A DNA stretch of 28,974 bases from CAWBVG01 sp963792175. GTDB lineage: Bacteria; Acidobacteriota; Vicinamibacteria; Vicinamibacterales; CAVVIG01. The DNA lies in NCBI GenBank assembly GCA_963792175.1, contig CAWBVG010000044.1, positions 1 to 28,974 of the forward strand. Direction: 5' to 3'. The notes under the pieces are model-generated. The model worked only from the letters and a program-made list of their open reading frames with translations, ran no database searches and was not told the DNA's origin. Made by a program: the position numbers and the translations under genes. Positions within the stretch are counted from its first letter, which is position 1, and each line of letters begins with the position of its first letter. Below, one piece after another: positions 1 through 8,879 of the stretch.

Positions 1-18
1 GACTTTGAACCAGACGTC

Positions 19-513
19 GTGATGGACCGCACTCTCTCACGGTTTGCGCTCGCGGGTTTCGTGACCGCGATCGTCGATGGCCTGTTCTCCAGTGTGCTGA
101 GCGTGGCGTTCTATCACTCGACGGTGACGCGCCTCTTTCAAGGCGTGGCAAGCGTGCTGCTCGGTCCGTCAGCACTCGATGGTGGAACACGCACAGCGGC
201 GATCGGTGTCCTCATGCATCTCGGCGTGGCGTTCGGCTGGTCGGCCGTGTTCCTGCTGCTCGCCACGCGCTCGGCCTGGATCCGGACCCTGCTCAGAAGA
301 AGGTCTGGGGTCGTCACGGCGGCCTCCCTGTACGGACCAGTCGTCTGGATGGCGATGTCGCTGGCGATCATTCCATTGCTCGTCCATCGGCCGCCGACGA
401 TCAACATCCGCTGGTGGGTGCAGTTTGTCGGCCACGCGCCGTTCGTCGGGCTGCCAATCGCCGTATCACTTGCCCCAGCCGTTCGCCCTCGCTTCGATCC
501 GGGCATGAGATGA
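19..513 (+). CDS. Small integral membrane protein, function unknown
   Basis: This ORF encodes about 164 residues. Four hydrophobic stretches are visible, at roughly residues 8-30, 60-82, 105-122 and 134-153, so it is probably an inner-membrane protein with four helices. No catalytic motif or named family was recognised. The start is taken at GTG 19, with ATG 22 an equal alternative. The reading frame stays open to the left edge of the window and no clear ribosome binding site is visible, so the true start could lie further upstream. Its TGA overlaps the ATG of the following DUF1572 gene (ATGA), which suggests translational coupling. The coding call is fairly safe because of the hydrophobic pattern and the overlap; the function is unknown. 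Confidence 0.6.
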   Translation: MMDRTLSRFALAGFVTAIVDGLFSSVLSVAFYHSTVTRLFQGVASVLLGPSALDGGTRTAAIGVLMHLGVAFGWSAVFLLLATRSAWIRTLLRRRSGVVTAASLYGPVVWMAMSLAIIPLLVHRPPTINIRWWVQFVGHAPFVGLPIAVSLAPAVRPRFDPGMR

Positions 514-1077
514 CCAGCATCGTTGACTCCATTCGGGCCGAGTATGTTCGGTACAAAGCGCTCGCCGAGGCGGCGATCGATCAACTGAGCGACGCCGAGC
601 TGTCGGCGGAGGGACCGAACGGCGGAAATTCCATCGCCGTCATCTGCTGGCACCTTTCTGGAAACTTCCGCTCACGTTTCACGGAATTCCTGACCGCTGA
701 TGGGGAGAAGCCGTGGCGGCAACGCGAAGAGGAGTTCCAGCCTCGAACCGTGTCCAAGGCAACCCTGTTTGCGAACTGGAACGAGGGATGGGACGTGCTG
801 CTGGAGGCATTGTCGGCGCTCTCAGACGATCAGCTGCACCGTACCGTCACCATTCGTCGTCAGCCGCTGGAGGTCATCGAGGCGCTGCAGCGCTCGCTCG
901 CGCACTCCAGCTACCACGTGGGCCAGATCGTGGTACATCGCGAAATCGTTGCGCGGCGACCACTGGAGGTACCTCAGCATCCCTCCAGGCAAGTCGGACG
1001 CCTACAACCAGGCTCCGGAAAACGAAAGGGCGGGTTCGCACGCGGCCGCGCTGTCCAAGCCTGCAACTCGAGCGTAG
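510..1077 (+). CDS. DUF1572 / DinB-like four-helix protein, frameshifted near 932
   Basis: The protein starts MTSIVDSIRAEYVRYK and matches the DUF1572 branch of the DinB/YfiT-like four-helix superfamily, whose members often bind a metal through histidines. Candidate ligands are the His in VICWHLSGN and the HSSYHVGQI segment. The frame that begins at 510 is lost after HVGQIV near 932. The expected ending (YIAKSLRGDHWRYLSIPPGK, then SDAYNQAP) continues one base over and stops at 1077, so there is one extra base, probably a G around 931-933. The family ending is unmistakable in the second frame, so I treat this as one gene with an indel, most likely a sequencing error. The biochemical role is not established; some relatives are thiol- or stress-related. 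The start overlaps the upstream stop by four bases. Confidence 0.75.
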
Positions 1078-1283
1078 ATGTTCACTCCGTACGTCGATAT
1101 GTTCGTGGAGCGGAGATTATTCGAGCGCCTTTTGAGGTTCCTGGGACTTCGGCGTGGGCATCGACCGCCTGGAGGACGACGGAGCGATCCTTATGCGTGG
1201 CGACCGGTGCCACGCCGGTCACCGCCGAAGAGCCGCAGCGGCGCAGTGGCCGTCGCGGAGCCGGACGAGTAGGATTCCGCGTG

Positions 1284-2343
1284 ATGAACCGTCGCGAGGC
1301 GCTCAAAGCCGGATTGGTCGCTCTCAGCGCGCTGCGGGCGCACGCCGGCAGGGGCGTCGGTCTCGACCCTCATCGGCACGGGTTCGCCGGGCTACTCCGA
1401 TCGCGAAGTCAACAACCCGTACGGCTTGGTGATCGGGCCCGATCGGGCGCTGTACTTCTGCGATTTGGACAATCAGCGGATCCGTCGCCTCGATCCGGTT
1501 TCGCGTCAGACCAGGACGATCGCGGGCGACGGCCGGAAGGCCTACAGCGGCGATGGCGGTCCGGCGACGGCGGCATCGCTGAACATGCCGCATGAAATTC
1601 AGTTCGACGCGGCCGGTCATCTGTACATCGCCGAGCGCGACAACCATGTCATCCGGAAAGTCGATGGCCGGACCGGTATCATCTCGACGTTCGCGGGTAC
1701 GGGCGTCGCCGGGTTCTCGGGTGACGGCGGGCCGGCGGCGAGCGCGCAGCTGCGCCAGCCTCACAGCATCGCCATCGATTCGAAAGGGCACCTGCTGATC
1801 TGCGACATTGGCAATCATCGAATCCGGAGCGTCGATCTCTCGACAGCTCGGATCGAGACGTTCGGTGGCACCGGCGAACGGCAGCCGACGCCTGACGGCG
1901 CACCGCTGAGCGGCACACCGTTGAACGGGCCGCGAACCATTGCCGTCGACGCGGATGGTCACCTGTTCCTCGCGCTTCGCGAAGGGAACGCCATCTACCG
2001 CATCGATCGCGACAGCGGTCGCATTCGTCACGTCGCGGGCACGGGTCAGCAGGGCTACTCCGGTGACGGCGGCCCCGGCCCGCGCGCGGCGTTGGCCGGT
2101 CCAAAAGGGCTGGCCTGCGCCAGCGGCAGCGTCTACGTGGCGGACACCGAAAACCACGTCGTTCGACGAATCGACCTCGGCAGCGGCATCATCACGACGG
2201 TGCTCGGCACCGGCCGTCGGGGTGACGGTCCGGAGCCGGATCCGCTGCAGTGCGCATTGTCCAGGCCGCACGGTGTCCTTGCCGCCGGCGGCATCCTCTA
2301 CGTCGGCGACAGCGAGGCACACCGTATTCGCGTCTTGAGCTGA
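1284..2343 (+). CDS. NHL-repeat beta-propeller lipoprotein, frameshifted near 1332
   Basis: An exported protein built of NHL repeats, with recurring units such as GYSGDGGP, AGTGVAGFSGDGGP and PHSIAIDSKGHLLI, about six blades forming a propeller. NHL propellers bind ligands or act as lyases or hydrolases; no specific activity can be assigned. ATG 1284 has AGGA nine bases upstream and encodes MNRREALKAGLVALSA. Removing one base in the GCGCGC run near 1332 joins this to CGRTPAGASVSTLIG in the next frame and restores a textbook lipobox (L-S-A-C), so it is probably a lipoprotein. The rest of the frame is intact to TGA 2341-2343. An overlap of ATG 2343 with this stop, plus a GGAGG site, couples it to the next propeller gene. 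Confidence 0.8.
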
Positions 2344-2354
2344 TGGAGGCCTCC

Positions 2355-3305
2355 ATGACTCATCGTCTCCTGAACGTCGGCGTCGCGGCGATCGCCATCG
2401 TCGGCGCGATCGTCCCGCTTTCCGTGAGCGCGCAGCAGCCGGAAATCGCCATCGCCGTCGCCTTCACCGAAGGCCCAACGGTCGATCGGGACGGGAACGT
2501 CTACTTCACCGAGATGGTGACGCAGCGCATCATGAAACTGAGCGCCAAAGGCGTCCTGACCACGTTTCGCGAGAACAGCAACGGGGCGAATGGTTTGCTG
2601 ATCGACCCGCAGGGCCGTCTCGTCGCCTGTGAAGGGGCCGAATCGCAGCGGACCGGGGTGCTGATCAAGAACAAGCCGCAGGTGACGCGCACGGACCTGC
2701 AGACGGGAAAGGTGGAGGTCCTCGCTGACAACTACCAGGGCAAGCCGTTCGTCGGCCCGAACGATGTGACGATCGACGGCAAAGGCCGTCTGTACTTTAC
2801 CGATCTGACGGGAGGAGCCGTCTACCGGATTGACGGTCCCGGCCAGCTCACGCGCATTCTCACGACCCCTGACATCCAGCGCCCGAACGGCATTCAGATT
2901 TCACCGGACGACAAACAGTTGTATCTGATCGAGGCGAACGGCGCAGCGGGCGGCGCCCGCATGATTCGCGCCTACGACCTGCGTCCCGACGGGACGGTCG
3001 GCAACATGCGGGTGCACTACAACTTCTCTCCCGGGCGCAGCGCCGACGGCATGAGCATCGACACGCAGGGCAACCTGTATGCGTCCGCCGGTATGAACCA
3101 GCTGCGAGGAACCTCGGAAACGCTCGACACCAAAACCGGCGTCTATGTGATCTCGCCTCAGGGCAAGCTGCTCAAGTTCATCCCGATTCCCGAAGACTTC
3201 ATCACCAACAACGCGTTCGGCGGTCCGGACATGAAGACGCTGTACGTGACGGCCGGCAAGACGCTCTACAAGGTGCGGACGGACGTCGCCGGACTTCCAC
3301 GTTAG
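2355..3305 (+). CDS. SMP-30 / gluconolactonase-like secreted beta-propeller
   Basis: A protein of about 316 residues with an N-terminal signal peptide ending near VSAQQ (residues 1-27), so periplasmic or secreted. It has the SMP-30/gluconolactonase/LRE-like six-bladed fold. Metal-site signatures are visible: the Glu of FTEGP (about residue 39), GPNDVTIDGKGRLYFTD, RPNGIQISPDDKQLY and SADGMSID correspond to the Glu, Asn and Asp ligands of the family. The likely chemistry is hydrolysis of a sugar lactone, but family members also act on other lactones or esters. The start at 2355 is preferred over ATG 2343 because GGAGG lies at 2346-2350. The gene follows the NHL gene by 11 bases and is probably co-transcribed. 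The frame is intact throughout. Confidence 0.85.
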   Translation: MTHRLLNVGVAAIAIVGAIVPLSVSAQQPEIAIAVAFTEGPTVDRDGNVYFTEMVTQRIMKLSAKGVLTTFRENSNGANGLLIDPQGRLVACEGAESQRTGVLIKNKPQVTRTDLQTGKVEVLADNYQGKPFVGPNDVTIDGKGRLYFTDLTGGAVYRIDGPGQLTRILTTPDIQRPNGIQISPDDKQLYLIEANGAAGGARMIRAYDLRPDGTVGNMRVHYNFSPGRSADGMSIDTQGNLYASAGMNQLRGTSETLDTKTGVYVISPQGKLLKFIPIPEDFITNNAFGGPDMKTLYVTAGKTLYKVRTDVAGLPR

Positions 3306-3348
3306 ACCGCGTTCCGGTTCGTGATAAGGTCTCGCCGAATCACCGGGC

Positions 3349-5211
3349 ATGATACGCGCGCCTCGACGCCTCGCCGTTCTGGTTCTCGCCGGTCTGCTCG
3401 TGGCCGCCGCTGCCACGGCCGACGAGATCAAGGTCGTCACCTCTGGCGCCTTTACCGCGGCGTATCTGGAACTCGTTCCGCAATTCGAGCGCGCAACCGG
3501 CCACAAGGTCGTGACGGCGTTCGGCCCGTCGATGGGCAGCTCGCCTGACGCGATTCCCAATCGGCTGCGGCGCGGCGATCCGATTGACGTCGTGATCCTC
3601 GCGGCGTCGGCGCTCGACGGACTGATCGCGGACGGCAAGGTCGCCCCTGGCAGCCGCCTCGACCTCGTTCGCTCGAGCATCGGCATGGCGGTGCGATCCG
3701 GCGCACCGAAGCCCGACATCAGCACGCTCGAGGCGTTCACGAAGACAGTGATGGCGGCACGATCGATCGCGTTCTCATCGAGCGCGAGCGGCGTCTACTT
3801 CTTTTCGGAGCTGTTTCCCCGGCTCGGCATCACCGACGCGATTCGCGCCAAGAGCAGAATGGTCGACAGCGGACCCGCCGGCGCGCTCGTCGCGCGCGGC
3901 GAAGCCGAGATCGCCTTCCAGCAGATCAGCGAGCTACTGCCGGTCGCGGGCATCGATTACGTCGGGCCGTTGCCAAGGGAGGCTCAGCGCGTGACCGTAT
4001 TTGCCGCAGGGATCGTCGTGGGCGCGCGGGCTTCCGCCGCCGCCACAGCGCTCCTCGAGTTCCTGGCGTCTCCAGCCGCCGACGGCGCGATCAGGAAAAG
4101 CGGCCTGGAGCCGGCCCGAGGTGGCACGGTGTCGGAGTTCGTGTTCGAGCGCGCGCCGTTTGCCAGCGCGCACGCGTCGACGATCGTGGAGACCCGGGAA
4201 GGACTCGCCGCCGCATGGTTTGGCGGAACGCGCGAAGGCGCGGCCGACGTCGGCATCTGGGTCTCGCGGCGCCTCGGCAGCCTGCCTCGCCGAAGCGGCC
4301 TGGCCGCGGAGGCGGGCCGAGGCGGTTCTACCGCGGAGGCGGGCCGAAGCCCCGAAACGGCGGAGGCCGGGTGGACCACTCCGATTGAGGTTGCAACAGG
4401 CGTCCAGGCCGATGGCACCCGGCACCCCTGCTGGAATCCGGTGCTGTTCCGGATGCCCGATGCTTCACTCGCTCTGTTCTACAAGGTCGGCCCGTCGCCG
4501 CAAACCTGGTGGGGAATGGTGCGGACGTCTCGTGATGACGGGCACACCTGGAGCGAGGCGGTCCGGCTGCCGGACGCCATTCTCGGGCCGATCAAGAACA
4601 AACCCGTGCGGCTTGCCGACGGCGTCATTCTCGCGCCCAGCAGTACCGAATCCCCCGATCGTCCGAGCCGCTGGCGCGTGCACTTCGAGCGCAGCGTAGA
4701 CGGTGGCCGCACCTGGACCACGTCGTCGGCGGGCGGTCTCGCTGACGGCCGCGACATCGACGCGATCCAACCGAGCATCCTCCTCCAGCCCGGTGGGCGG
4801 CTGGAGGCGGTCGGCCGCACCCGTTCGGGACGCGTGTTCGAAACCTGGTCGGCCGACGCCGGAAAAACCTGGACGCCGATGACGCTGGCCGCGCTGCCGA
4901 ATCCGAACTCGGGGATCGACGCAGTGACGTTGCGCGACGGACGCCAGTTGATCGTGTACAACCACACCGATCGTGGCCGGTCGCCGCTCAACGTCGCTCT
5001 GTCGCTCGACGGCAAAACCTGGCAGGCGGCGCTCGTGCTCGAGAGCGAGCCGGGCGAATACTCATACCCGGCGGTTATTCAGACGTCGGATGGCCTCGTG
5101 CACATCACCTACACCTGGCAGCGGCAGCGCATCAAGCACGTCGTCATCGACCCGGCGGCTCTGAAGTCCGAGCCGATGGCGAACGGGAAATGGCCGGAGG
5201 CCATCCGCTGA
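3349..5211 (+). CDS. ModA-like substrate-binding domain fused to sialidase-type propeller
   Basis: This 620-residue exported protein joins two usually separate domains. Residues 1-25 are a signal peptide. Residues about 25-255 resemble the extracellular molybdate/ModA-like binding proteins (KVVTSGAFTAAYLEL, VTAFGPSMGSSPDAIP, SGPAGALVARGEAEIAFQQISEL, FLASPAADGAIRKSGLEP). Residues about 261-615 are a BNR/sialidase-like six-bladed propeller (HASTIVETREGLAAAWFGGTRE, RHPCWNPVLF, SRDDGHTWSEA, SVDGGRTWT, SADAGKTWTP). The junction is in one frame at about codon 258-261 with no stop. GTG 4129 could start the second domain but would leave it without a signal peptide. Residues about 312-341 are a low-complexity insert with three AEAG units. 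It is probably a periplasmic glycan- or sugar-acting protein; the true substrate is unknown. The alternative is that a lost stop codon fused two genes. Confidence 0.8.
   Translation: MIRAPRRLAVLVLAGLLVAAAATADEIKVVTSGAFTAAYLELVPQFERATGHKVVTAFGPSMGSSPDAIPNRLRRGDPIDVVILAASALDGLIADGKVAPGSRLDLVRSSIGMAVRSGAPKPDISTLEAFTKTVMAARSIAFSSSASGVYFFSELFPRLGITDAIRAKSRMVDSGPAGALVARGEAEIAFQQISELLPVAGIDYVGPLPREAQRVTVFAAGIVVGARASAAATALLEFLASPAADGAIRKSGLEPARGGTVSEFVFERAPFASAHASTIVETREGLAAAWFGGTREGAADVGIWVSRRLGSLPRRSGLAAEAGRGGSTAEAGRSPETAEAGWTTPIEVATGVQADGTRHPCWNPVLFRMPDASLALFYKVGPSPQTWWGMVRTSRDDGHTWSEAVRLPDAILGPIKNKPVRLADGVILAPSSTESPDRPSRWRVHFERSVDGGRTWTTSSAGGLADGRDIDAIQPSILLQPGGRLEAVGRTRSGRVFETWSADAGKTWTPMTLAALPNPNSGIDAVTLRDGRQLIVYNHTDRGRSPLNVALSLDGKTWQAALVLESEPGEYSYPAVIQTSDGLVHITYTWQRQRIKHVVIDPAALKSEPMANGKWPEAIR
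4286..4372 (+). repeat. 27-nt-period tandem repeat inserted in the sialidase domain
   Basis: Three in-frame units of 27 nt (9 codons) are visible. CCGCGGAGGCGGGCCGA occurs identically at 4304-4320 and 4331-4347, and a diverged third unit starts near 4358. They encode LAAEAGRGG, STAEAGRSP and ETAEAGW between the blade segment ending GIWVSRR and the segment starting WTTPIEV. The run is GC-rich with partial inverted symmetry (GGCCTGGCC at the left side). It reads as an expansion or a small palindromic repeat placed in a surface loop, with the frame preserved. Confidence 0.7.
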
Positions 5212-5272
5212 TAGTCGCGGAAGGCTTCGGTCCACGAACGCTCGTGTCGCTGGACGCGTGTAAGATGTCGCC

Positions 5273-6579
5273 GTGCGTTTTGCAGTTTCCTGCTCTGTCG
5301 CTGTTCTGAGCGCGATTGCGCTCTCTGTTTCTCTCGCCAGTCAACCGGCGCCCGTGCGTGCATCGGGCCCGATCGCCATTGTCGGCGCACGCCTCATCGA
5401 CGGCACCGGCGGTGCGCCCCTCGACGATTCCGTGGTCGTCGTTGAAGGCGATCGGATTCGTCGCGCGGGACCTCGTGCGCGTGTTGCTGTTCCGAACGGC
5501 GTCGAGAGCGTGGACGCCCGCGGCAAGGTCCTCCTGCCGGGACTGGTCGACGTGCACTGCCATATCAACCAGCCGCCGGAGGACATGAAGCGGTACTGGA
5601 TCGCGCAGCTGCGGTGGGGCGTGACGACGATGCGGTCGGCGGGCAACGACAAGCCGGAGACGGTTCCGCTGTTTCGTCAGACTCGAAGCAAGGCGTTCCT
5701 TTCGCCGCGTGCTTACACTGCCGGCCAGGGCTTCAACGTGAGCGGTCCCTATCCAGGCGCGCCGACGTTCAAGCCGACGACCCCAGACGAAGCGCGCGCA
5801 AACGTCCGGAACCTGAAGGCGCAGCAGGTCGACTTCATCAAGATCTGGATGACCGACCCGAAGTTTCCGCCGGATGTGATCGCCGCGATTGTCGACGAGG
5901 GAATGAAGCAGGGGATATCCGTCGTCTCGCATGTCACCGACGTCGCCAGCCTGCACCAGCTCGCCGACCTGGGCGTGACCGACTTCCTCCATAATCCGAT
6001 CGATCAGCCGGTCAGCGCCGAGATGATCGCGTATGCAAAGGCAAAGAAGCTGACCTTCGCTCCGACGCTGGCCAACATCGAGTCGCGCTGGTTCTATTAC
6101 GAGCACCCGGACATCCTCAAGCTGCCCGTGCTGCAGGACGCCCTCTATCCACGAGGCCGGCAGATGCTGGCGGACGCGGACCGGAAGGCGCAGACCCTGT
6201 CCGCCGCTGATTTCGCGCAGCGGAAGGCGCGGATGCGCGAACAGAGCTATCCCTTCATCAAGGCGATGTCCGACGCCGGTGTGCGAGTCGTCACCGGAAC
6301 CGATTGTGGCGCCGAAGCATCGCAAGTGACTCCCTTCGGGCACGCCACCCATCGCGAAATCCAGATGTTCGTCGAGGCGGGCATGGCGCCGCTGGCGGCG
6401 ATCCGCGCCGCGACGCTCGATGCAGCGCGCGTGCTGACCAGGTCGGAGGATCCGGAGTACGGGTCGATTCGCGAGGGCAAGGCGGCGGATCTCTGCTGCT
6501 CGATGCCGACCCGACGGCCGACATCAACAACACGATCGCGATCAACAAAGTGATGCGCGCCGGGCAGTGGGTATACTGA
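5273..6579 (+). CDS. Secreted amidohydrolase (metal-dependent), frameshifted near 6490
   Basis: An exported member of the amidohydrolase superfamily, close to the imidazolonepropionase/prolidase-like group that cleaves amides or cyclic ureas and dipeptides. GTG 5273 opens a signal peptide (about residues 1-23). Metal ligands are visible: H95-x-H97 in VDVHCHIN, a possible bridging Lys in VDFIKIWMTD, the His of VVSHVTD, and the Asp of TGTDCGAE. The C-terminal strand GSIREGKAADLLLLDADPTADI is split: the frame from 5273 drifts after KAADL near 6490, and LLLDADPTADINNTIAINK continues in another frame to TGA 6577-6579. One base is missing there. A restored protein of about 435 residues is normal for the family. 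It sits between the sialidase fusion and the lactonase on the same strand. Confidence 0.85.
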
Positions 6580-6616
6580 CCCGGGTGTTCGCGGTGATCC
6601 TGTTCACGTGGAAACG

Positions 6617-7786
6617 ATGAAGCGCCGCACGTTTCTGGCGGGACTGGCCGGCGCGGCAGCCGTGGCGCGCCAGCCGCTCGCCTCCGCCCCAGGCCATCAG
6701 GCGCCCGACGCCAATCGGCGTGCGGCCGCGCCGGCGTTCATGTACGTCGGCAGCTTCACCGCGAAGGACGGAGGCCGCGGCGAAGGGCTGAGCGTCTATC
6801 AGCGGAACCCCAAGACACAGACGTGGACACTGATTCAGCTGCTGAAGGACATCGCCGACCCGTCGTTTCTCATCCTCGATCGCGCCGGTCGGCACGTCTA
6901 CTCCGCGCACGGCGATGGCACCCAGGTTACGGCCTACCGGATCGATCAGCGCACAGGCCGGCTGACTGTGCTGAATCGACAACCAACCGGCGGCACCAAC
7001 GGCGTGCACCTGGCGATCGATGGCACCGACCGTTTTCTCGCGCTCGCGAATTACGCGACCGGCAGCCTCGCGTTGTTTCCAGTCAACCCGGACGGCTCGC
7101 TTGGCGTGCTCGCCGACCTGGCCACGATGAAAGGCGAGCCCGGTCCGCACCGGACGCAGCAGGAGAGTGCGCATCCTCACGACTGTCCGTTCGATCGCAC
7201 CGGCCGCCACATCGTGGTGCCGGACAAGGGGCTCGATCGCATCTTCCTCTACCGGCTCGACGCCGCTCGAGGCAAGCTGACGCCGGCCGACCCGCCGCAC
7301 GTGGCCGCACGCGCCGGAGCGGCGCCCCGTCATGCGGCGTTTCATCCGACGCGGCCCTTCGCGTACGTGATCAACGAGCTCGATTCGACGATGGCGACCT
7401 ACGAGTTCGAGCCGGACAAGGGCGTGCTGAAGCCGCTGCAAATCCTGCCGACGACCCCATCCAGCTACACCGGCAACAACACCGGCGCCGAGGTAGTGGT
7501 CGCGCCGTCAGGAAGATTCGTCTATGGATCGAACCGTGGCCACAACAGCATCGCGATCTTTGCGATCGACGACGAGACCGGCCTGTTGAGCAGCGTCGGG
7601 TGGGAACCGACGCAGGGCAGCACGCCGCGGTTTTTCGCGCTCGATCCGTCCGGCGCCCAGCTCTACGCCGCGAATCAGGGCACCGACACCATCGTCGTGT
7701 TCGACGTCAATCAGGCCACGGGCAAGCTGACGCCGACGGGCGAAACCGTCAAGGCGATGACACCAACTTCGATAGCCTTCAAATGA
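6617..7786 (+). CDS. Lactonase-family seven-bladed beta-propeller (Pgl-like), Tat-type signal
   Basis: A protein of about 389 residues matching the lactonase family (PF10282, relatives of 6-phosphogluconolactonase Pgl). It begins MKRRTFLAGLAGAAAVA, a twin-arginine-type leader, so it is probably exported. Typical family segments are FMYVGSFT, GLSVYQRNPKTQTWT, PTGGTNGVHLAIDG, NYATGSLALFPV, HPHDCPFDRTGRHIVVPDKG, PRHAAFHPTRPFAYVINEL and APSGRFVYGSNRGHNSI. Family members hydrolyse sugar lactones, although exported members may act on other substrates. ATG 6617 is chosen because the RR leader starts there; GTG 6608 in frame is the alternative. The stop is six bases before the LamG gene, so the two are likely in one operon. 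The frame is intact. Confidence 0.85.
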   Translation: MKRRTFLAGLAGAAAVARQPLASAPGHQAPDANRRAAAPAFMYVGSFTAKDGGRGEGLSVYQRNPKTQTWTLIQLLKDIADPSFLILDRAGRHVYSAHGDGTQVTAYRIDQRTGRLTVLNRQPTGGTNGVHLAIDGTDRFLALANYATGSLALFPVNPDGSLGVLADLATMKGEPGPHRTQQESAHPHDCPFDRTGRHIVVPDKGLDRIFLYRLDAARGKLTPADPPHVAARAGAAPRHAAFHPTRPFAYVINELDSTMATYEFEPDKGVLKPLQILPTTPSSYTGNNTGAEVVVAPSGRFVYGSNRGHNSIAIFAIDDETGLLSSVGWEPTQGSTPRFFALDPSGAQLYAANQGTDTIVVFDVNQATGKLTPTGETVKAMTPTSIAFK

Positions 7787-7792
7787 GCGTCC

Positions 7793-8449
7793 ATGAAAGT
7801 GCTCCCTGTGACAACGGCGGCGGTTCTCATCTGCGGTCACCTGGCGATGGCGCAGACGCCTGAACTGTGGACGTTCGATCGGCTCGATGCCATCGGCGGC
7901 CACCCGACGACGGTTCTCGGCAGTCCGCGCCTGATCGACACGCCGCTGGGTAAAGCGGTCGAGTTCAACGGCGTTGACTCCGCGCTGGTTGTCGATGTCC
8001 ACCCGCTGGCGGGCGCGGCGACCTACACCTGGGAGGCGATCTTTCGGCCCGACGGCGGGGAGCAAGCGCAGCGCTGGCTGCATCTCCAGGAAAACGGCAC
8101 CGAGAACCGCATGCTGTTCGAGCTCCGCATCGTCGACAACCAGTGGTACTTCGACAGCTTCGTCTACAGCGGCACGTCCAGCAAGGCCCTGATCGATCCG
8201 AAACGTCTTCACCCGCTGGGCGCGTGGTATCACGTGGCGGGAGTCTACGACGGCCGGGAATTCAGAAACTACGTCAATGGTGTGCAGGAAGGCGCGGCCG
8301 AGATCCACTTCGATCCGCAAGGTGCGGGCCGCACCTCCGTCGGCGTCCGCATGAACCTCGTCAACTACTTCAAGGGCGCCATCCGCGTCGCGCGGTTCAC
8401 CCGCCGCGCGCTCTCGCCGGCCGAGTTCCTGCCAGTTCCAGCGCGCTAA
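7793..8449 (+). CDS. Secreted LamG / concanavalin A-like lectin-fold domain protein
   Basis: A protein of about 218 residues with a signal peptide ending near AMAQ (residues 1-21), followed by one laminin-G-type (LamG/laminin_G_3) beta-sandwich. Recognisable family segments are GKAVEFNGVDSALVVD, YTWEAIFRPDGG, GAWYHVAGVYDGREFRNYVNG and YFKGAIRVARFTRRALSPAEF. Such domains bind carbohydrate or act as accessory domains of glycan-active proteins; here it stands alone with no catalytic domain. It follows the lactonase gene by six bases and ends the plus-strand block. Its stop lies 30 bases before palindromic element A. The frame is intact. Confidence 0.8.
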   Translation: MKVLPVTTAAVLICGHLAMAQTPELWTFDRLDAIGGHPTTVLGSPRLIDTPLGKAVEFNGVDSALVVDVHPLAGAATYTWEAIFRPDGGEQAQRWLHLQENGTENRMLFELRIVDNQWYFDSFVYSGTSSKALIDPKRLHPLGAWYHVAGVYDGREFRNYVNGVQEGAAEIHFDPQGAGRTSVGVRMNLVNYFKGAIRVARFTRRALSPAEFLPVPAR

Positions 8450-8478
8450 GCGTCACGCTGCGATCCCGATCACGAAAT

Positions 8479-8729
8479 TGGCCACAGAGGCACAGAGGCA
8501 CAGAGACTTCGAACGCGAAGGTTGAAGGCCGCAGACGAGCTGCTGACCGATTCGACGGGTTGGCCGGCGTAGCCGGCCGACAATCGTGCGGAGGCGGAAC
8601 GCCGAAAACGAGTCGCACCGGATCGAGAGCGATTCGTTTTCGGTGTTCCGCCTCCGCACGATGCGGCGCTTCGCGCCGCCCGTCGAATCTCAGCTCTCGC
8701 TCTCTGTGTCTCGGTGTCTCTGTGGTTGG
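8479..8729 (+). repeat. Palindromic structured element A (cloverleaf-like), plus orientation
   Basis: A non-coding element of about 250 bp. Outer arms of CACAGAG-type repeats at 8482-8506 pair with 8701-8727. Inside, GATTCGACGGG (8549-8559) pairs with CCCGTCGAATC (8679-8689) and encloses three hairpins: GGCCGGC-GTA-GCCGGCC (8562-8578), a 34-bp core (8583-8616 with 8629-8662, loop 8617-8628), and GCGGCGC-TTC-GCGCCGC (8663-8679). The only two core mismatches are G-U pairs if the plus strand is transcribed. The element contains no convincing gene. It fills most of the 430-bp gap between the LamG and GntR genes; nothing else was recognised in 8730-8879. A copy in opposite orientation lies at 15026-15259. 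Confidence 0.85.
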
Positions 8730-8879
8730 TTTGCGGCCTTACTGCGCGGCGGTGATCCCTGATCGGCCAGCATGCGGGCCACCCGCTGCTCGCGGACGAA
8801 GGTCGGCGCGAGACGTCTCGAAAACGAACAAGACGCGGGATGCGTTGCTTCGCGGAAACAAGAAGGGGCGTGTCTGAGG

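Noticed and set aside
1078..1283. Possible small gene starting at ATG 1078
   Set aside because: The frame is Arg/Pro-rich after about 30 codons, has no ribosome binding site and no family match; the 206-bp gap shows nothing else.
1324..2322. 332-codon minus-strand frame opposite the NHL protein
   Set aside because: It mirrors the NHL repeats in antisense and has no start signal or family match.
5144..6352. 402-codon minus-strand frame opposite the amidohydrolase
   Set aside because: No recognisable motif; the plus strand shows the metal ligands and fold of an amidohydrolase.
8482..8727. CACAGAG repeats considered as a CRISPR array
   Set aside because: The copies are short, adjacent or inverted, with no uniform repeat-spacer pattern and no cas genes; they form paired arms instead.
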